64,000 nucleotides of DNA from Sphingobium terrigena (GTDB lineage: Bacteria; Pseudomonadota; Alphaproteobacteria; Sphingomonadales; Sphingomonadaceae), in assembly GCF_003591655.1 (NCBI RefSeq), contig NZ_QVRA01000007.1:62001-126000 (forward strand), written 5' to 3'. Numbering within the stretch: the first letter of the stretch is position 1; each line of letters begins with the position of its first letter. Shown piece by piece: positions 25,355 through 34,335 of the stretch. A program made the translations under genes and the position numbers. A model generated the notes under the pieces. The model worked only from the letters and a program-made list of their open reading frames with translations, did not search any database and was not told the DNA's origin.

Positions 25355-26898
25355 TGTCCTTACTCCTTGCCAAAACACCGGCCCCGAAGAGCGGGGTGGG
25401 CGGCGAGAGCGACCGGAAGGCGCGTCGGCAGAGGCGGGCTGCACCTGCAAGGCTGAAACGAAGAGGAAGACCCGGCACCGCCGGGTTGCGGTCCGCCGCG
25501 ACGGGCCTAGAGGGTAGCGACGCCCACACCGCTTGCCGGAGCCGCTTAACGCCATCGCGGTCGCCGCGATGTCCCCATGGGGATTGACCTGGCAATCCCC
25601 GCGTCATGCGATCGTGACGCCGAAGGCGACGAGACGGCGCGCAGCGGTGGCTCGGTGGAGCGAAGCGGAATAGAGCGCGGCCCGTGCGGAATGCGCGGGG
25701 ACGCCCGCCATCGGTTCATGAGAACAAGCCCTGCCATGGCGACCTTGCAGCGAGCTGTTGTAAGGGGGGCTTCCAATCAATTCCATGTTGGCAGAAAGCC
25801 CTGTGTGTTAAAGTCAGGCGGGCGCGAACATGCCACTATCCCCGACGTAGGCTTACCCCGCTGGGAGCCACAACGGAATAGATTGGCATTTCATCTGCGT
25901 TGCATCGCACGGATACGGCTGAGCGGGCGACGGTTTGGGACAGTAATGGCACTTTGCAGCACCGTGTCGCCCAAAAGGAGATTGGAACTGTTGGATGTGA
26001 AGCGGCCACCGAAGCGAGCGCGACAGGCTCAATGCGCTGTCTGCGGGCGGCGTATGTCGGGAAAATGGGCTAAGCTGGATGGAGTGATGACCCTCATGCC
26101 TCGTTTTCACAGCAGGATTGGAGGTCGCACCTGTCTAGGAACCCGCCAAGCCGCAATTCTTCTCGATCATCTATGTGCGGATGAGGCGGGCCATTTTTGA
26201 CCACATGATTATGTGGCAACTGCGGTGAAGATCACCCGTTCTTTTGTGGCGGTGAATGGAAGGCCCCTTAACCCGCGCAACCTCGACGCCTGCTTGCAGC
26301 GTCGATAGCTTTTACCGGTTCCCGCCACATCTCTTTTATCGCGGCGATGGTGGTGGGGACACATCATTCTACAGCGACGCGTAGCAATAGCGCAGTCGGA
26401 CGTTTTCGGCGCGTCAATTCGGCCTGCGCGGCTGTAAGGCAGGAAGCGCCCCCATCATGCCAACATAGCAGGCGCGCCTCGGCAGTTTTAAAACACAATT
26501 GGAAGAATTAGCGCGATATTGGCGCAGTCGGCACTTCAGTACCCGCGCCCTTGCGGGGTGGGATCGTTTGAGGCAGATTGATTCGCGACGGGCAGGCCAT
26601 CGAAAAGGACGATGGATATGCTAAATACATCATAGCTCAGACGATCTGCGGGGACCGGCGAGCGTAAAAATCGTGGCAATCAGGCAACAGTGCCTGAGAA
26701 AATGCGCATGGATGATGAGGCAGGCAAATCCCCGCCAATTCCCTCTACGTCCGCCGATGTCCCTCACCGTCCCTCTACAGCCCTACGACATGTATCCGGG
26801 CGGCCTGACAGGCTGCAATGGATGTCTTGTCTTGCGCGGAAACTCCGCCAATTCTGGCTTTAGGGGGCTTTGGCAACGCATGACTTGAAAGCTCTCTT
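25355..26898. other. Gene-poor 1.5-kb region
   Basis: No gene can be supported. Its first 250 bases would be the long leader and promoter of the ParB-like gene. A plus-strand open frame (25577-26200, 207 codons) has irregular, arginine-rich composition; its last 84 codons from the ATG at 25946 contain one CAVC pair and could be a small protein, but nothing else supports it. TCGACGCCTGCTTGCAGCGTCGA at about 26283-26305 is a local palindrome. The rest is lower in GC and shows no features I can name. Confidence 0.4.
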
Positions 26899-27138
26899 AT
26901 GCCCAACACCGATCGTATCATTCGCCTCAAAACCGTTCTCGACCGCACCGGCCTTTCCCGGTCCACCATTTACCGCAAGATCGCGGAAGGGACATTCCCC
27001 CGGCAAGTGCCAATCAGCGTCCATGGCGCTGGCTGGCATGAGTCCGCCGTCAATCGCTGGGTCGCCGATCCCGCCGCTTACCGGCCGGACAACGACAATC
27101 CTCCATCGCTTGGGAAGTCCGGCCATGGAGAAGGGTGA
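26899..27138 (+). CDS. AlpA-family regulator
   Basis: 79 residues. A MerR-like winged HTH: DRIIRLKTVLDRTGLSRSTI, then YRKIAEGTFPRQVPIS and WHESAVNRWVAD. AlpA proteins act as activators of excision or as excisionase-like factors in prophages and integrative elements. Its place a little upstream of the toxin-antitoxin genes and the recombinase fits a role in controlling excision. Its 3' end overlaps the next small gene by 14 bases. Confidence 0.9.
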   Translation: MPNTDRIIRLKTVLDRTGLSRSTIYRKIAEGTFPRQVPISVHGAGWHESAVNRWVADPAAYRPDNDNPPSLGKSGHGEG

Positions 27139-27322
27139 CAACGCCGCGCCGCCCAATCGATTGGCCGCCGCCAACGATAACGGGACGGGCACTGAGCCGC
27201 CCAGCGTGGACATAGATGCGGCGCTGATCCGCATCGCGGAGTCTATCGGTCGCCATATTGCGCGCCAACATATCCGCGCGTGCAGGGCCGCCAATGACAA
27301 TGAGCCGGAAGGAACGGATTGA
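27125..27322 (+). CDS. Small hypothetical protein next to AlpA
   Basis: 65 residues. Not recognised. It contains two AANDN motifs (LAAANDNGTG and CRAANDNEPEG) around a helix rich in Ile, Arg and His. The repeated AANDN string is seen in several short proteins of sphingomonad mobile elements. The ATG lies inside the last codons of alpA, after GGAAGTCC, so it is probably co-translated. Confidence 0.5.
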   Translation: MEKGDNAAPPNRLAAANDNGTGTEPPSVDIDAALIRIAESIGRHIARQHIRACRAANDNEPEGTD

Positions 27323-27330
27323 TGGAGCTA

Positions 27331-27361
27331 TTGACATCAATGCCATTCGATGGCATATAAT
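27331..27361 (+). promoter_or_regulatory. Sigma-70 promoter with embedded operator for the TumE-TumA pair
   Basis: TTGACA (27331-27336) and TATAAT (27356-27361) are perfect consensus boxes, 19 bases apart. Between them lies the perfect inverted repeat ATGCCAT-TCG-ATGGCAT (27340-27356). The toxin ATG starts 6 bases after the -10 box, so the mRNA would begin at or next to the start codon. An autoregulatory operator is the obvious reading. Confidence 0.75.
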
Positions 27362-27366
27362 CCATC

Positions 27367-27651
27367 ATGAAGGCGGAACCGTTGCTCAACGAACGTCACC
27401 AGCTTGATTCGAAGTCCTTTGTGGAGCTTCGTATCTGGCGGGTGCCGCAGCCGGTGAAGGGATCGATGCACGATCTCAAATATGCCCTCGCCTATATTGT
27501 CGATGGCGTCTGCGTGCTGCGCTACGACAATGAGGCCGGCAAGAGCGATCATCGGCATATCGGCGAGAGCGAAACGGCCTATGCCTTCACGACGCCCGCC
27601 GCATTGCTGGCGGACTTCTGGAAGGACGTGGACCAATGGAGGCAAAAATGA
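27367..27651 (+). CDS. TumE-like toxin (DUF6516)
   Basis: 94 residues. Matches the TumE/DUF6516 toxin family: ELRIWRVPQPVKGSMHDLKY, then LRYDNEAGKSDHRHIGESE and FTTPAALLADFWKDVDQW. Family members are toxins of two-gene systems with an HTH antitoxin; the biochemical target is not known to me. The gene appears leaderless, with the ATG 6 bases from the -10 box. Its stop overlaps the antitoxin start (ATGA). Toxin-first order is usual for this family. Confidence 0.85.
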   Translation: MKAEPLLNERHQLDSKSFVELRIWRVPQPVKGSMHDLKYALAYIVDGVCVLRYDNEAGKSDHRHIGESETAYAFTTPAALLADFWKDVDQWRQK

Positions 27652-27989
27652 ACATCGTAACGCTCTCCGTCGCCAGCCGCGACGATGTGACACGCCGTGC
27701 GCTTGCCGCTTTCGGGGGCGAGACCCAGGGCGCGCATCATAGCTTCGCCAGTCCCGATCTGTTGTGGCAGACGCTCACCCGCAAGCGCTGGGATTTGATC
27801 CAGGCGATGACCGGACAAGGCGTCATGTCGATCCGTGAGGCCGCGCGGCGCGTGGGCCGGGACATGAAGGCGGTGCATGGCGACGTGCAGGCACTCATCG
27901 GCGCTGGTGTAATCCATAAGGAAGGGCGAGGCATCGTCTTTCCCTATGACGGCGTCCATGTCGATTTCATGCTGACCAAGGCCGCCTGA
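27648..27989 (+). CDS. TumA-like antitoxin, HTH regulator
   Basis: 113 residues. A winged HTH of the family that accompanies TumE: LIQAMTGQGVMSIREAARRV, then GRDMKAVHGDVQALIGAGVI and a C-terminal FPYDGVHVDFMLTKAA. It would neutralise TumE and repress the shared promoter through the inverted repeat at 27340-27356. The ATG at 27648 follows GGAGG with 5-base spacing and overlaps the toxin stop; a start at 27636 would add four residues. Confidence 0.85.
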   Translation: MNIVTLSVASRDDVTRRALAAFGGETQGAHHSFASPDLLWQTLTRKRWDLIQAMTGQGVMSIREAARRVGRDMKAVHGDVQALIGAGVIHKEGRGIVFPYDGVHVDFMLTKAA

Positions 27990-28018
27990 CGGCGGAAGGG
28001 ATCACAGGAGCTTTTCTC

Positions 28019-29659
28019 ATGACCCGTATTGCTCTTTATGCCCGTTACTCCTCGGACCAGCAGAGCGCCGCGTCGATCGAGGATCAACTGCGCATCTGCC
28101 GTGAGCGCGCCGAGCGTGAGGGCTGGCATGTCGTCCACAGCTATCAGGATGCCGCGATATCGGGTGCGAGCATGATCCTGCGTCCGGGCATCCAGTCGCT
28201 GCTCCAGGACGCGCAGGCGGGTAAGTTCGACATCGTTATTGCCGAAGCGCTCGACCGTGTGTCGCGCGATCAGGCGGATGTGGCGACGCTCTACAAGCAT
28301 CTTCAGTTTGCGCGCGTGCCGCTGGTGACGCTGGCCGAAGGCGAGATCAGCGAATTGCATGTCGGCCTCAAGGGCACGATGAACGCGCTGTTCCTCAAGG
28401 ACTTGGCGAAGAAGACCCATCGCGGGCAGCGCGGGCGCGTCGAAAAGGGGTTTTCGGCGGGGCCGGTGGGTTATGGCTACCGCACGGTGCGGCGGCTCTC
28501 GAGCGAAGGCGAGCTGGTGAGGGGCGAATGCCGGATCGCGCCGGCAGAGGCGCCCATTGTGGAGCGCATCTTCCGCGAGTTCGCGGCGGGCAAGAGTCCG
28601 CGCGGCATCGCGCGTGACCTGAACCGGGACGGCATTCCCGGTCCATCCGGCCGCCCTTGGAGCGACACGACCATACGCGGCAAGCCCAAGCTGGGCATCG
28701 GCATCCTCAACAACGAGATGTATGTCGGCGTGCGGGTCTGGAATCGCAAGCAGGCCGTCAAGGACCCGCGCACGGGACAGACCGTGCGGCGTCCCAATCC
28801 CGAATCCGAATGGGTCCGGGTCGAAGTGCCTGGCCTGCGAATAGTCAGTGACGATATGTGGCAGGCGGTGAAGCGGCGGCGAGATGTGCTGGTCGAGCAA
28901 TATAAGCCGCTGCTCGATGGCCTTCGTGCGGCGCAGGCGAGCCGGATGCACCGTGCCCGTCGTCCCGTCACTCTGCTATCGGGCCTTGTCGAATGCGGCG
29001 TTTGCGGCGGCACGGTCGGCTTGGCGGTCAACGGGCGGTTTGGCTGTATCAATCACCATCGCCGCCATATCTGCGCCAACAACCGCACTATCCTTCGCAA
29101 AAAGCTGGAAGAGCGGGCGCTTGCGGGTCTGCGCGAACGGCTGGTGTCGCCGGAGAAGGTGCAGGCGGCGGTCGCCGCTTACGCCGAACATATCAACCGA
29201 GAGAACCGTGAACAGCGGGTGCAGATCGAAGCCGACCGCCGCGCGCTGGACAAGATCGAGCGCGCCATTGCCGGGATCATGACAGCGATCGAGGACGGGC
29301 TGTACCAGCCCACGATGAAGGCCCGCATGGCGGAACTGGAGCGGCAGAAGGCCGAAATCGCTACCCGCATGGCGTCGGCCCCGCAGGCTGTTCCAGACGT
29401 TCATCCCGGCATCGCTGGAATCTACGAACGGGAGGTAGAGCGATTCACCCAAGCGCTCGAAGACCCGGAAACCCGGCTCGACGCCTCCGACGCCATTCGG
29501 TCGCTCATTCACCGGATTGTCCTGCATCCTGGCGACAAGTGGGGCGAAATCCATGCCACGCTACACGGCGCCCTCATGGGCATCCTCGACTTTGCAAAGG
29601 AAACCCCTCGACCCGCCCCCGTTGTTACGACAAAGGTGGCTCAGGGTTCGCTGGCATGA
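28019..29659 (+). CDS. Large serine recombinase (integrase of the island)
   Basis: 546 residues. N-terminal resolvase/invertase catalytic domain (about 1-150) with YARYSSDQQSAASIEDQL, where Ser11 is the likely nucleophile, and the arginines of ALDRVSRDQADV. The recombinase DNA-binding domain follows (GYGYRTVRRL, FREFAAGKSPRGIARDLNRD). A zinc ribbon (VECGVCGGTVGL with CINHHRRHICANN) and a coiled coil (about 380-450) complete the large serine integrase layout. These enzymes integrate and excise elements at short att sites. The ATG follows AGGAGCTTTTCTC. It ends 13 bases from the dprA stop, so the right attachment site is probably here. Confidence 0.93.
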   Translation: MTRIALYARYSSDQQSAASIEDQLRICRERAEREGWHVVHSYQDAAISGASMILRPGIQSLLQDAQAGKFDIVIAEALDRVSRDQADVATLYKHLQFARVPLVTLAEGEISELHVGLKGTMNALFLKDLAKKTHRGQRGRVEKGFSAGPVGYGYRTVRRLSSEGELVRGECRIAPAEAPIVERIFREFAAGKSPRGIARDLNRDGIPGPSGRPWSDTTIRGKPKLGIGILNNEMYVGVRVWNRKQAVKDPRTGQTVRRPNPESEWVRVEVPGLRIVSDDMWQAVKRRRDVLVEQYKPLLDGLRAAQASRMHRARRPVTLLSGLVECGVCGGTVGLAVNGRFGCINHHRRHICANNRTILRKKLEERALAGLRERLVSPEKVQAAVAAYAEHINRENREQRVQIEADRRALDKIERAIAGIMTAIEDGLYQPTMKARMAELERQKAEIATRMASAPQAVPDVHPGIAGIYEREVERFTQALEDPETRLDASDAIRSLIHRIVLHPGDKWGEIHATLHGALMGILDFAKETPRPAPVVTTKVAQGSLA

Positions 29660-29671
29660 CGGGATTGATGA

Positions 29672-30754
29672 TCACCGCAAACTCACCCTACCCCCCGCCA
29701 GCCGGTCCAGCCGCTCGGCCAGTTCCAGTTCCAGCAGCACCGTCTGCACCACCGCCGGGCTAAGCCCGCTCAGGCGGATCAGTTCATCCGCTGGCACCGG
29801 TGCATGGCCCAGCAGCGCAACGACGGCGCTTCGTTCGCCCGCCGCGACATCGCTCGAGACGGGTTCACATGCGAAATCGAAACTGCCCTGCCGCACCATG
29901 CGGATGTCGATGCTGCCCACCGCCTCCAGCACATCGTCGGCATTCTGGATCAGCGTCGCGCCTTCGCGGATCAACTGGTTGCAGCCCTGCGCGCGCGGGT
30001 CGAGTGGCGATCCCGGCACGGCCATTACCTCCCGCCCAGCCTCGCCAGCCAGCCGCGCGGTGATGAGCGATCCCGATTTGGGCGCAGCCTCCACCACGAC
30101 CGTGCCTACCGCCAGTCCGGCGATGATGCGGTTACGCGCGGGGAAATGGCGCGCCAGCGGTTGCACGCCGGGTGGATGCTCGGTCACCAGCAGGCCGCTG
30201 TCTGCAATCTGCGCCTGTAAGTCACGATTTTCGGGCGGAAACACAACGTCCAGCCCGCAGGCGATGACGCCGATCGTCCCGCTGCCCACCGATCCCTGAT
30301 GCGCCGCCGTGTCGATCCCCCGCGCCAGCCCCGACACCACCACCGCCCCGCGCTGTCCCAGATCCTGCGCCAGCGTCCGCGCGAACCGCACCGCCGCCGC
30401 CGACGCATTGCGCGCGCCGACCATGGCGATGCACTGGCCAGCCGCCAGCGCCGCATCCCCCCGCACGATCAGCGCAGGCGGCGCGCCCTCAAACTGGTCG
30501 AGCAAAGCGGGATAATCCGCGTCCCCCATCAACAGATAGCGCGCGCCCAAGGCCCGCGACGCAGCAATCTCGCGCTCAACCGCGCCCGCATCGACTACGC
30601 TCGCCTTGCCGCCCCCGCGCGCCGCCAGATCGGGGATGGCACGCAACGCTGCCCCCGCCGTGCCGAAACGCGCCAGCAACTGCCGATAGCTGACCGGCCC
30701 GATCCGGGGCGATCGAATGAGCCGCAGCCGGTCGAACCGCTCCTGCTCGCTCAC
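29672..30754 (-). CDS. dprA: DNA-processing protein DprA
   Basis: 360 residues. DprA loads RecA on incoming single-stranded DNA in natural transformation and recombination. The Rossmann-like core is clear: CIAMVGARNASAAAVRFART, VVVSGLARGIDTAAHQGS, VFPPENRDL, and SLITARLAGEAGREVMAVPG. The C-terminal winged helix (LSPAVVQTVLLELELAERLD) is the DprA_WH domain. The start is a GTG at 30754 that overlaps the plsY stop (GTGA), giving VSEQERFDRLRLIRSPRIGP; a longer frame would run into plsY. The island ends just past the 3' end. Confidence 0.95.
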   Translation of the reverse strand: MSEQERFDRLRLIRSPRIGPVSYRQLLARFGTAGAALRAIPDLAARGGGKASVVDAGAVEREIAASRALGARYLLMGDADYPALLDQFEGAPPALIVRGDAALAAGQCIAMVGARNASAAAVRFARTLAQDLGQRGAVVVSGLARGIDTAAHQGSVGSGTIGVIACGLDVVFPPENRDLQAQIADSGLLVTEHPPGVQPLARHFPARNRIIAGLAVGTVVVEAAPKSGSLITARLAGEAGREVMAVPGSPLDPRAQGCNQLIREGATLIQNADDVLEAVGSIDIRMVRQGSFDFACEPVSSDVAAGERSAVVALLGHAPVPADELIRLSGLSPAVVQTVLLELELAERLDRLAGGRVSLR

Positions 30755-31350
30755 TCTTTGCTGGACCCGATCTTCGGTTCCGTTCCCTGTATCAGCCGCG
30801 CTATATTCGCGCGATGCCGCCACGACAGGATCAGCGCCATCGCCAGCGCCACCGGGACCAACTCGATCCGCCCCATGAACCACAAGGCGACAGGCGCGCT
30901 CACCGCTGCCGCCATGCCGCCAACCGACGACCATTTGGTCCCGAACAAAGCGCCCAGCCACACCGCTGCAAAAATGCAGCCAGCGGGCCAGTGGAGCGCG
31001 GTGACCACCCCCATCATCGTCGCCACGCCCTTGCCCCCGGCAAAGCGCAGCCAGACCGGATAGCAATGGCCGATAAAGGCCGCAGCCCCCGCCATCGGCC
31101 CGCCACCGTCGATCAAAGCCGCGCCGATCAGCACCGCCGCCGCGCCCTTGAGCAGGTCCAGCAGCAACGTCGCCGCCGCCAGCCCCTTGCGCCCCGTGCG
31201 CAACACATTGGTCGCGCCGATATTGCCCGACCCGATCTGCCGCAAATCGCCAGCGCCGGTAAAGCGGGTCAGCAACAGGCCAAAGGGGATGGAACCCAGC
31301 GCATAGCCAAGCAGCAGAACGAACAGGGGAAGCAGCCAGGGAGGTGTCAT
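30751..31350 (-). CDS. plsY: Glycerol-3-phosphate acyltransferase PlsY
   Basis: 199 residues, inner-membrane protein with about five hydrophobic segments. It transfers the acyl group from acyl-phosphate to glycerol-3-phosphate, the first step of phospholipid synthesis. The family motifs are present: GSIPFGLLL, IGSGNIGATNVLRTG and RFAGGKGVATMMG. The ATG at 31350 was chosen because it opens directly on the first membrane segment. It is the first gene of a plsY-dprA operon with a GTGA overlap. Confidence 0.95.
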   Translation of the reverse strand: MTPPWLLPLFVLLLGYALGSIPFGLLLTRFTGAGDLRQIGSGNIGATNVLRTGRKGLAAATLLLDLLKGAAAVLIGAALIDGGGPMAGAAAFIGHCYPVWLRFAGGKGVATMMGVVTALHWPAGCIFAAVWLGALFGTKWSSVGGMAAAVSAPVALWFMGRIELVPVALAMALILSWRHRANIARLIQGTEPKIGSSKE

Positions 31351-31489
31351 GGTCTCGCCGATAATGTGGACGCGCGACCATAGCGTGACAGGCGGCGCGG
31401 GCAATGGGCAAGCAGAGCGTCATAGTCACTTCGCTTGATTTGTGCCTGCATCGCCGTCATCCTTGCCGCATCTTCCCGCTGGAGTTGCC

Positions 31490-31939
31490 ATGACCGACAG
31501 CGCCTCGTTCGATCCCCTTAACAGCTTTGTCCACAACTGGACGGCCATGGCGCTGGCGCCGCAGAAGCTGTGGCAATCGATCAATAGCGGCTGGTCCTTC
31601 GGCAATATCATCGTCAACGAACAAAATTCGAGCGCGCCGCAGACCGAACAGGCGATCGTCGCGCAGGAAAGCTATGGGCGGCAGATCGGCAAATTGCTCG
31701 ACGCGGTCGATACGCTGGCCCAGCGGCAGCCCGACTGGACGAGTACGGATTCGCTCAAGACGGTCGTGGAACTGAAGGAAAAGATTGACGGGGTGAAACT
31801 GGCCATGGCGGTCAGCCGGATCGAACAGTTGCGGAGCGACCTGGAACTGATGCGCTCCACTGGTGAGGAAGGTAAGTATGAAGCGTGTGTGGCGGCGCTG
31901 CGCAAGCTACTGGCCGACCTGCCCGGCGGGAAGGACTGA
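31490..31939 (+). CDS. Hypothetical helical protein
   Basis: 149 residues. Not recognised. Starts with TDSASFDPLNSFVHNWTAMA, has a central helical stretch (YGRQIGKLLDAVDTLAQRQP) and ends with a leucine-rich segment (EACVAALRKLLADLPGGKD). No signal peptide or membrane segment. The ATG follows GGAG with 5-base spacing. It is followed by murI 51 bases later on the same strand, possibly an operon. Its start faces divergently away from plsY. Confidence 0.65.
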   Translation: MTDSASFDPLNSFVHNWTAMALAPQKLWQSINSGWSFGNIIVNEQNSSAPQTEQAIVAQESYGRQIGKLLDAVDTLAQRQPDWTSTDSLKTVVELKEKIDGVKLAMAVSRIEQLRSDLELMRSTGEEGKYEACVAALRKLLADLPGGKD

Positions 31940-31990
31940 ACCGAACGGGCGTTGACACCCTCGCCCGATCCCGCGACATGTCGCTCCATA

Positions 31991-32794
31991 ATGACGGTCG
32001 CGCCACAAGCTCCCATCCTCTTTTTCGATTCCGGCGTCGGGGGTCTCTCCATCCTGGCCCCCGCCCGCGCGCTGATACCCACTGCGCCCGTTATCTATGC
32101 CGCCGACAGCGCGGGCTTCCCCTATGGCACCAAGAGCGAGGCGGAGATTGCCGCGCGGGTGCCGGCACTGCTGGGGCGGCTGGTGGAGCGATACCGCCCG
32201 CGCCTGGCCGTCATTGCCTGCAACACCGCCTCGACCATTGCGCTCAGCCATGTGCGCGCCGCACTCGACATTCCGGTCGTCGGCACCGTCCCGGCGATAA
32301 AACCCGCCGCGCTCGCGTCCAGGACCCGCGTGTTCGGCGTGCTGGGGACCGACGCCACCGTGCGACAGCCCTATGTCGATCGGCTGGCGGCAGAACATGG
32401 CGCGGACTGCATCATGCTGCGCCATGGCTGCGCTGCGCTCGTGCAACTGGCCGAAGCCAAGCTGCGCAGCGAACCGCTCGATCCCGCTATTGCGCGCGCG
32501 GCGCTGGCGGGCCTGACCGATCAGCCGGGCGGCGACCGGATGGACATAGTGGCGCTGGCCTGCACCCATTTTCCGCTGGTGGAGGCGGAACTGGCCGCCG
32601 CAGCATCGCGGCCGCTCACCTTCGTCCATGGCGGTGAGGGCATCGCCCGGCGCATCGCCTTTCTGACGCAGGGCCAGCCCTGGCCGGACGCGCCAGCGCC
32701 GGGCATCGCCGTGTTCACGCGGGTCGATGATCATGTCCGCGCGCTGGCTCCGGCGCTCGCCCGATACGGTCTCGACCGGATCGAACAGCTTTGA
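31991..32794 (+). CDS. murI: Glutamate racemase
   Basis: 267 residues. Converts L- to D-glutamate for peptidoglycan. The two-cysteine mechanism is visible: FFDSGVGGLS near the N-terminus, then ACNTAS with Cys77 and LACTHFP with Cys191 and His193. Length is normal. The ATG at 31991 was chosen over 31952 because the family starts a few residues before the FFDSG strand. Confidence 0.95.
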   Translation: MTVAPQAPILFFDSGVGGLSILAPARALIPTAPVIYAADSAGFPYGTKSEAEIAARVPALLGRLVERYRPRLAVIACNTASTIALSHVRAALDIPVVGTVPAIKPAALASRTRVFGVLGTDATVRQPYVDRLAAEHGADCIMLRHGCAALVQLAEAKLRSEPLDPAIARAALAGLTDQPGGDRMDIVALACTHFPLVEAELAAAASRPLTFVHGGEGIARRIAFLTQGQPWPDAPAPGIAVFTRVDDHVRALAPALARYGLDRIEQL

Positions 32795-32934
32795 TTGCGC
32801 ACCTTGGACAAAAGGTCCGATATCACTAATCGGTATTTCTCCCTATGTCTGCGAACGGTTAGCGCTGGTAAAGCGCGTCATCTGCCGGTAAACGGCGCCC
32901 CAGAGGATGCGGGTTGTCAAGGGATAGGGCGAGC

Positions 32935-34161
32935 GTGAACTACAAGCATATCTTTGCGCAGGCGATCGACCGTCTCCATGAAGAAGGCCGGTATCGGGTT
33001 TTTATCGATATCCTCCGCAACCGGGGTGCCTACCCCAATGCGCGCTGTTTTCACGGGCATAATGGGCCGAAGCCCATCACCGTCTGGTGTTCCAACGACT
33101 ATCTGGCGATGGGCCAGCATCCCAAGGTCGTAGCGGCCATGGAAGAGGCGCTGCACGATGTCGGCGCAGGCTCCGGCGGCACCCGCAATATCGGCGGCAA
33201 CACCCATTATCACGTCGATCTGGAAGGCGAACTGGCCGACCTGCATGGCAAGGACGCGGCTTTGCTGTTCACGTCGGGCTATGTCTCGAACGAGGCGACG
33301 CTGTCCACACTGGCCAAGCTGCTGCCCGGCTGCATCGTTTTTTCCGATGAGCTGAACCATGCCAGCATGATTGCGGGCATCCGCAATTCCGGCTGCGAAA
33401 AGCGCGTGTTCCGCCACAATGATGTCGATCATCTTCGCGAATTGCTGGAGGCCGAAGACCCCGAAGCCCCCAAGCTGATCGCATTCGAAAGCGTCTATTC
33501 GATGGACGGCGATGTCGCGCCGATCGCGGCCATCTGCGACCTGGCCGACGAGTTTAACGCGCTTACCTATCTGGACGAAGTCCATGCCGTGGGCATGTAT
33601 GGCGCGCGCGGCGGCGGCATTTCGGAACGGGATGCTGTCGCGGACCGGCTGACCATCATTGAAGGGACGCTCGGCAAGGCGTTCGGCGTCATGGGCGGCT
33701 ATATCGCCGCCGACCAGATGATCGTCGATGTGATCCGCAGCTATGCGCCCGGCTTCATCTTCACCACATCGCTCTCCCCCGTGCTGGTCGCGGGCGTGCT
33801 GGCCAGCGTGCGCCATTTGAAAAGCTCCAGCGAGGAGCGCGAGGGCCAGCAAGCCTCCGCCGCCCTGCTCAAGCAACTCATGTCCGAATCTGGCCTGCCG
33901 GTGATGCCATCCGTCACCCATATCGTCCCGCTGATGGTGGGCGATCCGGTCAAGGCGAAGCGGATCAGCGACATATTGCTCGCCGAATATGGCGCCTATG
34001 TCCAGCCGATCAACTATCCCACCGTCCCGCGCGGCACCGAACGCCTCCGCTTCACCCCCGGCCCCGCCCACACCGAAGCGATGATGCGCGATCTGGTGAA
34101 GGCGCTGGTGGAAATCTGGTCCCGCCTGGACCTGGAACTGGCGGAACGCAAAGCGGCGTGA
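32935..34161 (+). CDS. hemA: 5-aminolevulinate synthase
   Basis: 408 residues. Condenses glycine and succinyl-CoA to 5-aminolevulinate with pyridoxal phosphate, the first step of haem synthesis in alphaproteobacteria. Family marks: [40 protein letters not shown] and the PLP lysine in [13 protein letters not shown] (Lys248). The start is a GTG at 32935 after GGGATAGGGC, giving [12 protein letters not shown], the usual family start. The 140-base leader contains CCGAT-N7-ATCGG, of unknown meaning. Confidence 0.95.
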   Translation: MNYKHIFAQAIDRLHEEGRYRVFIDILRNRGAYPNARCFHGHNGPKPITVWCSNDYLAMGQHPKVVAAMEEALHDVGAGSGGTRNIGGNTHYHVDLEGELADLHGKDAALLFTSGYVSNEATLSTLAKLLPGCIVFSDELNHASMIAGIRNSGCEKRVFRHNDVDHLRELLEAEDPEAPKLIAFESVYSMDGDVAPIAAICDLADEFNALTYLDEVHAVGMYGARGGGISERDAVADRLTIIEGTLGKAFGVMGGYIAADQMIVDVIRSYAPGFIFTTSLSPVLVAGVLASVRHLKSSSEEREGQQASAALLKQLMSESGLPVMPSVTHIVPLMVGDPVKAKRISDILLAEYGAYVQPINYPTVPRGTERLRFTPGPAHTEAMMRDLVKALVEIWSRLDLELAERKAA

Positions 34162-34170
34162 CCTTCCAAA

Positions 34171-34333
34171 TCCTTCTCCCGCAAGGGAGAAGGATACGAA
34201 GCATTGCCGAACGGAGTGAGGCTAGGCGAAGTTGGATGAGGGCATCCGCCCTATCGGTAGGTCACATCCCCTCACCACTGCGACTAGGCAGCGAGCTGCC
34301 AAGTCTCGTTACCTCTCCCGTCGGGAGAGGTAA
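34171..34333. repeat. Composite palindromic repeat after hemA
   Basis: TCCTTCTCCC-GCAA-GGGAGAAGGA (34171-34194) and TTACCTCTCCC/GGGAGAGGTAA (34309-34333) are two strong hairpins that bracket a 110-base centre. This has the layout of a REP/BIME-type intergenic element and may also act as terminator for the converging hemA and btaB genes. Confidence 0.65.
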
Positions 34334-34335
34334 GG

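Larger units (their letters stand above)
12255..29660. mobile_element. Accessory island: decayed or mobilisable integrative element
   Basis: Bounded on the left by the sugar transporter gene and on the right by the 3' end of dprA. It carries IS relics, a relaxase with oriT, traC/traD-like genes, a ParB-like gene, AlpA, a toxin-antitoxin pair and a large serine recombinase at the right border. No VirD4/TraG coupling protein, TrbB/VirB4 ATPase or other mating-pair gene is present, so it could at best be mobilised in trans. The exact ends are not resolved; no direct repeat could be defined by eye. Confidence 0.65.

Noticed and set aside
25577..26200. 207-codon plus-strand open frame in the gene-poor region
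   Set aside because: Arginine-rich, irregular composition and no family; only its last 84 codons might be considered, and nothing else supports them.
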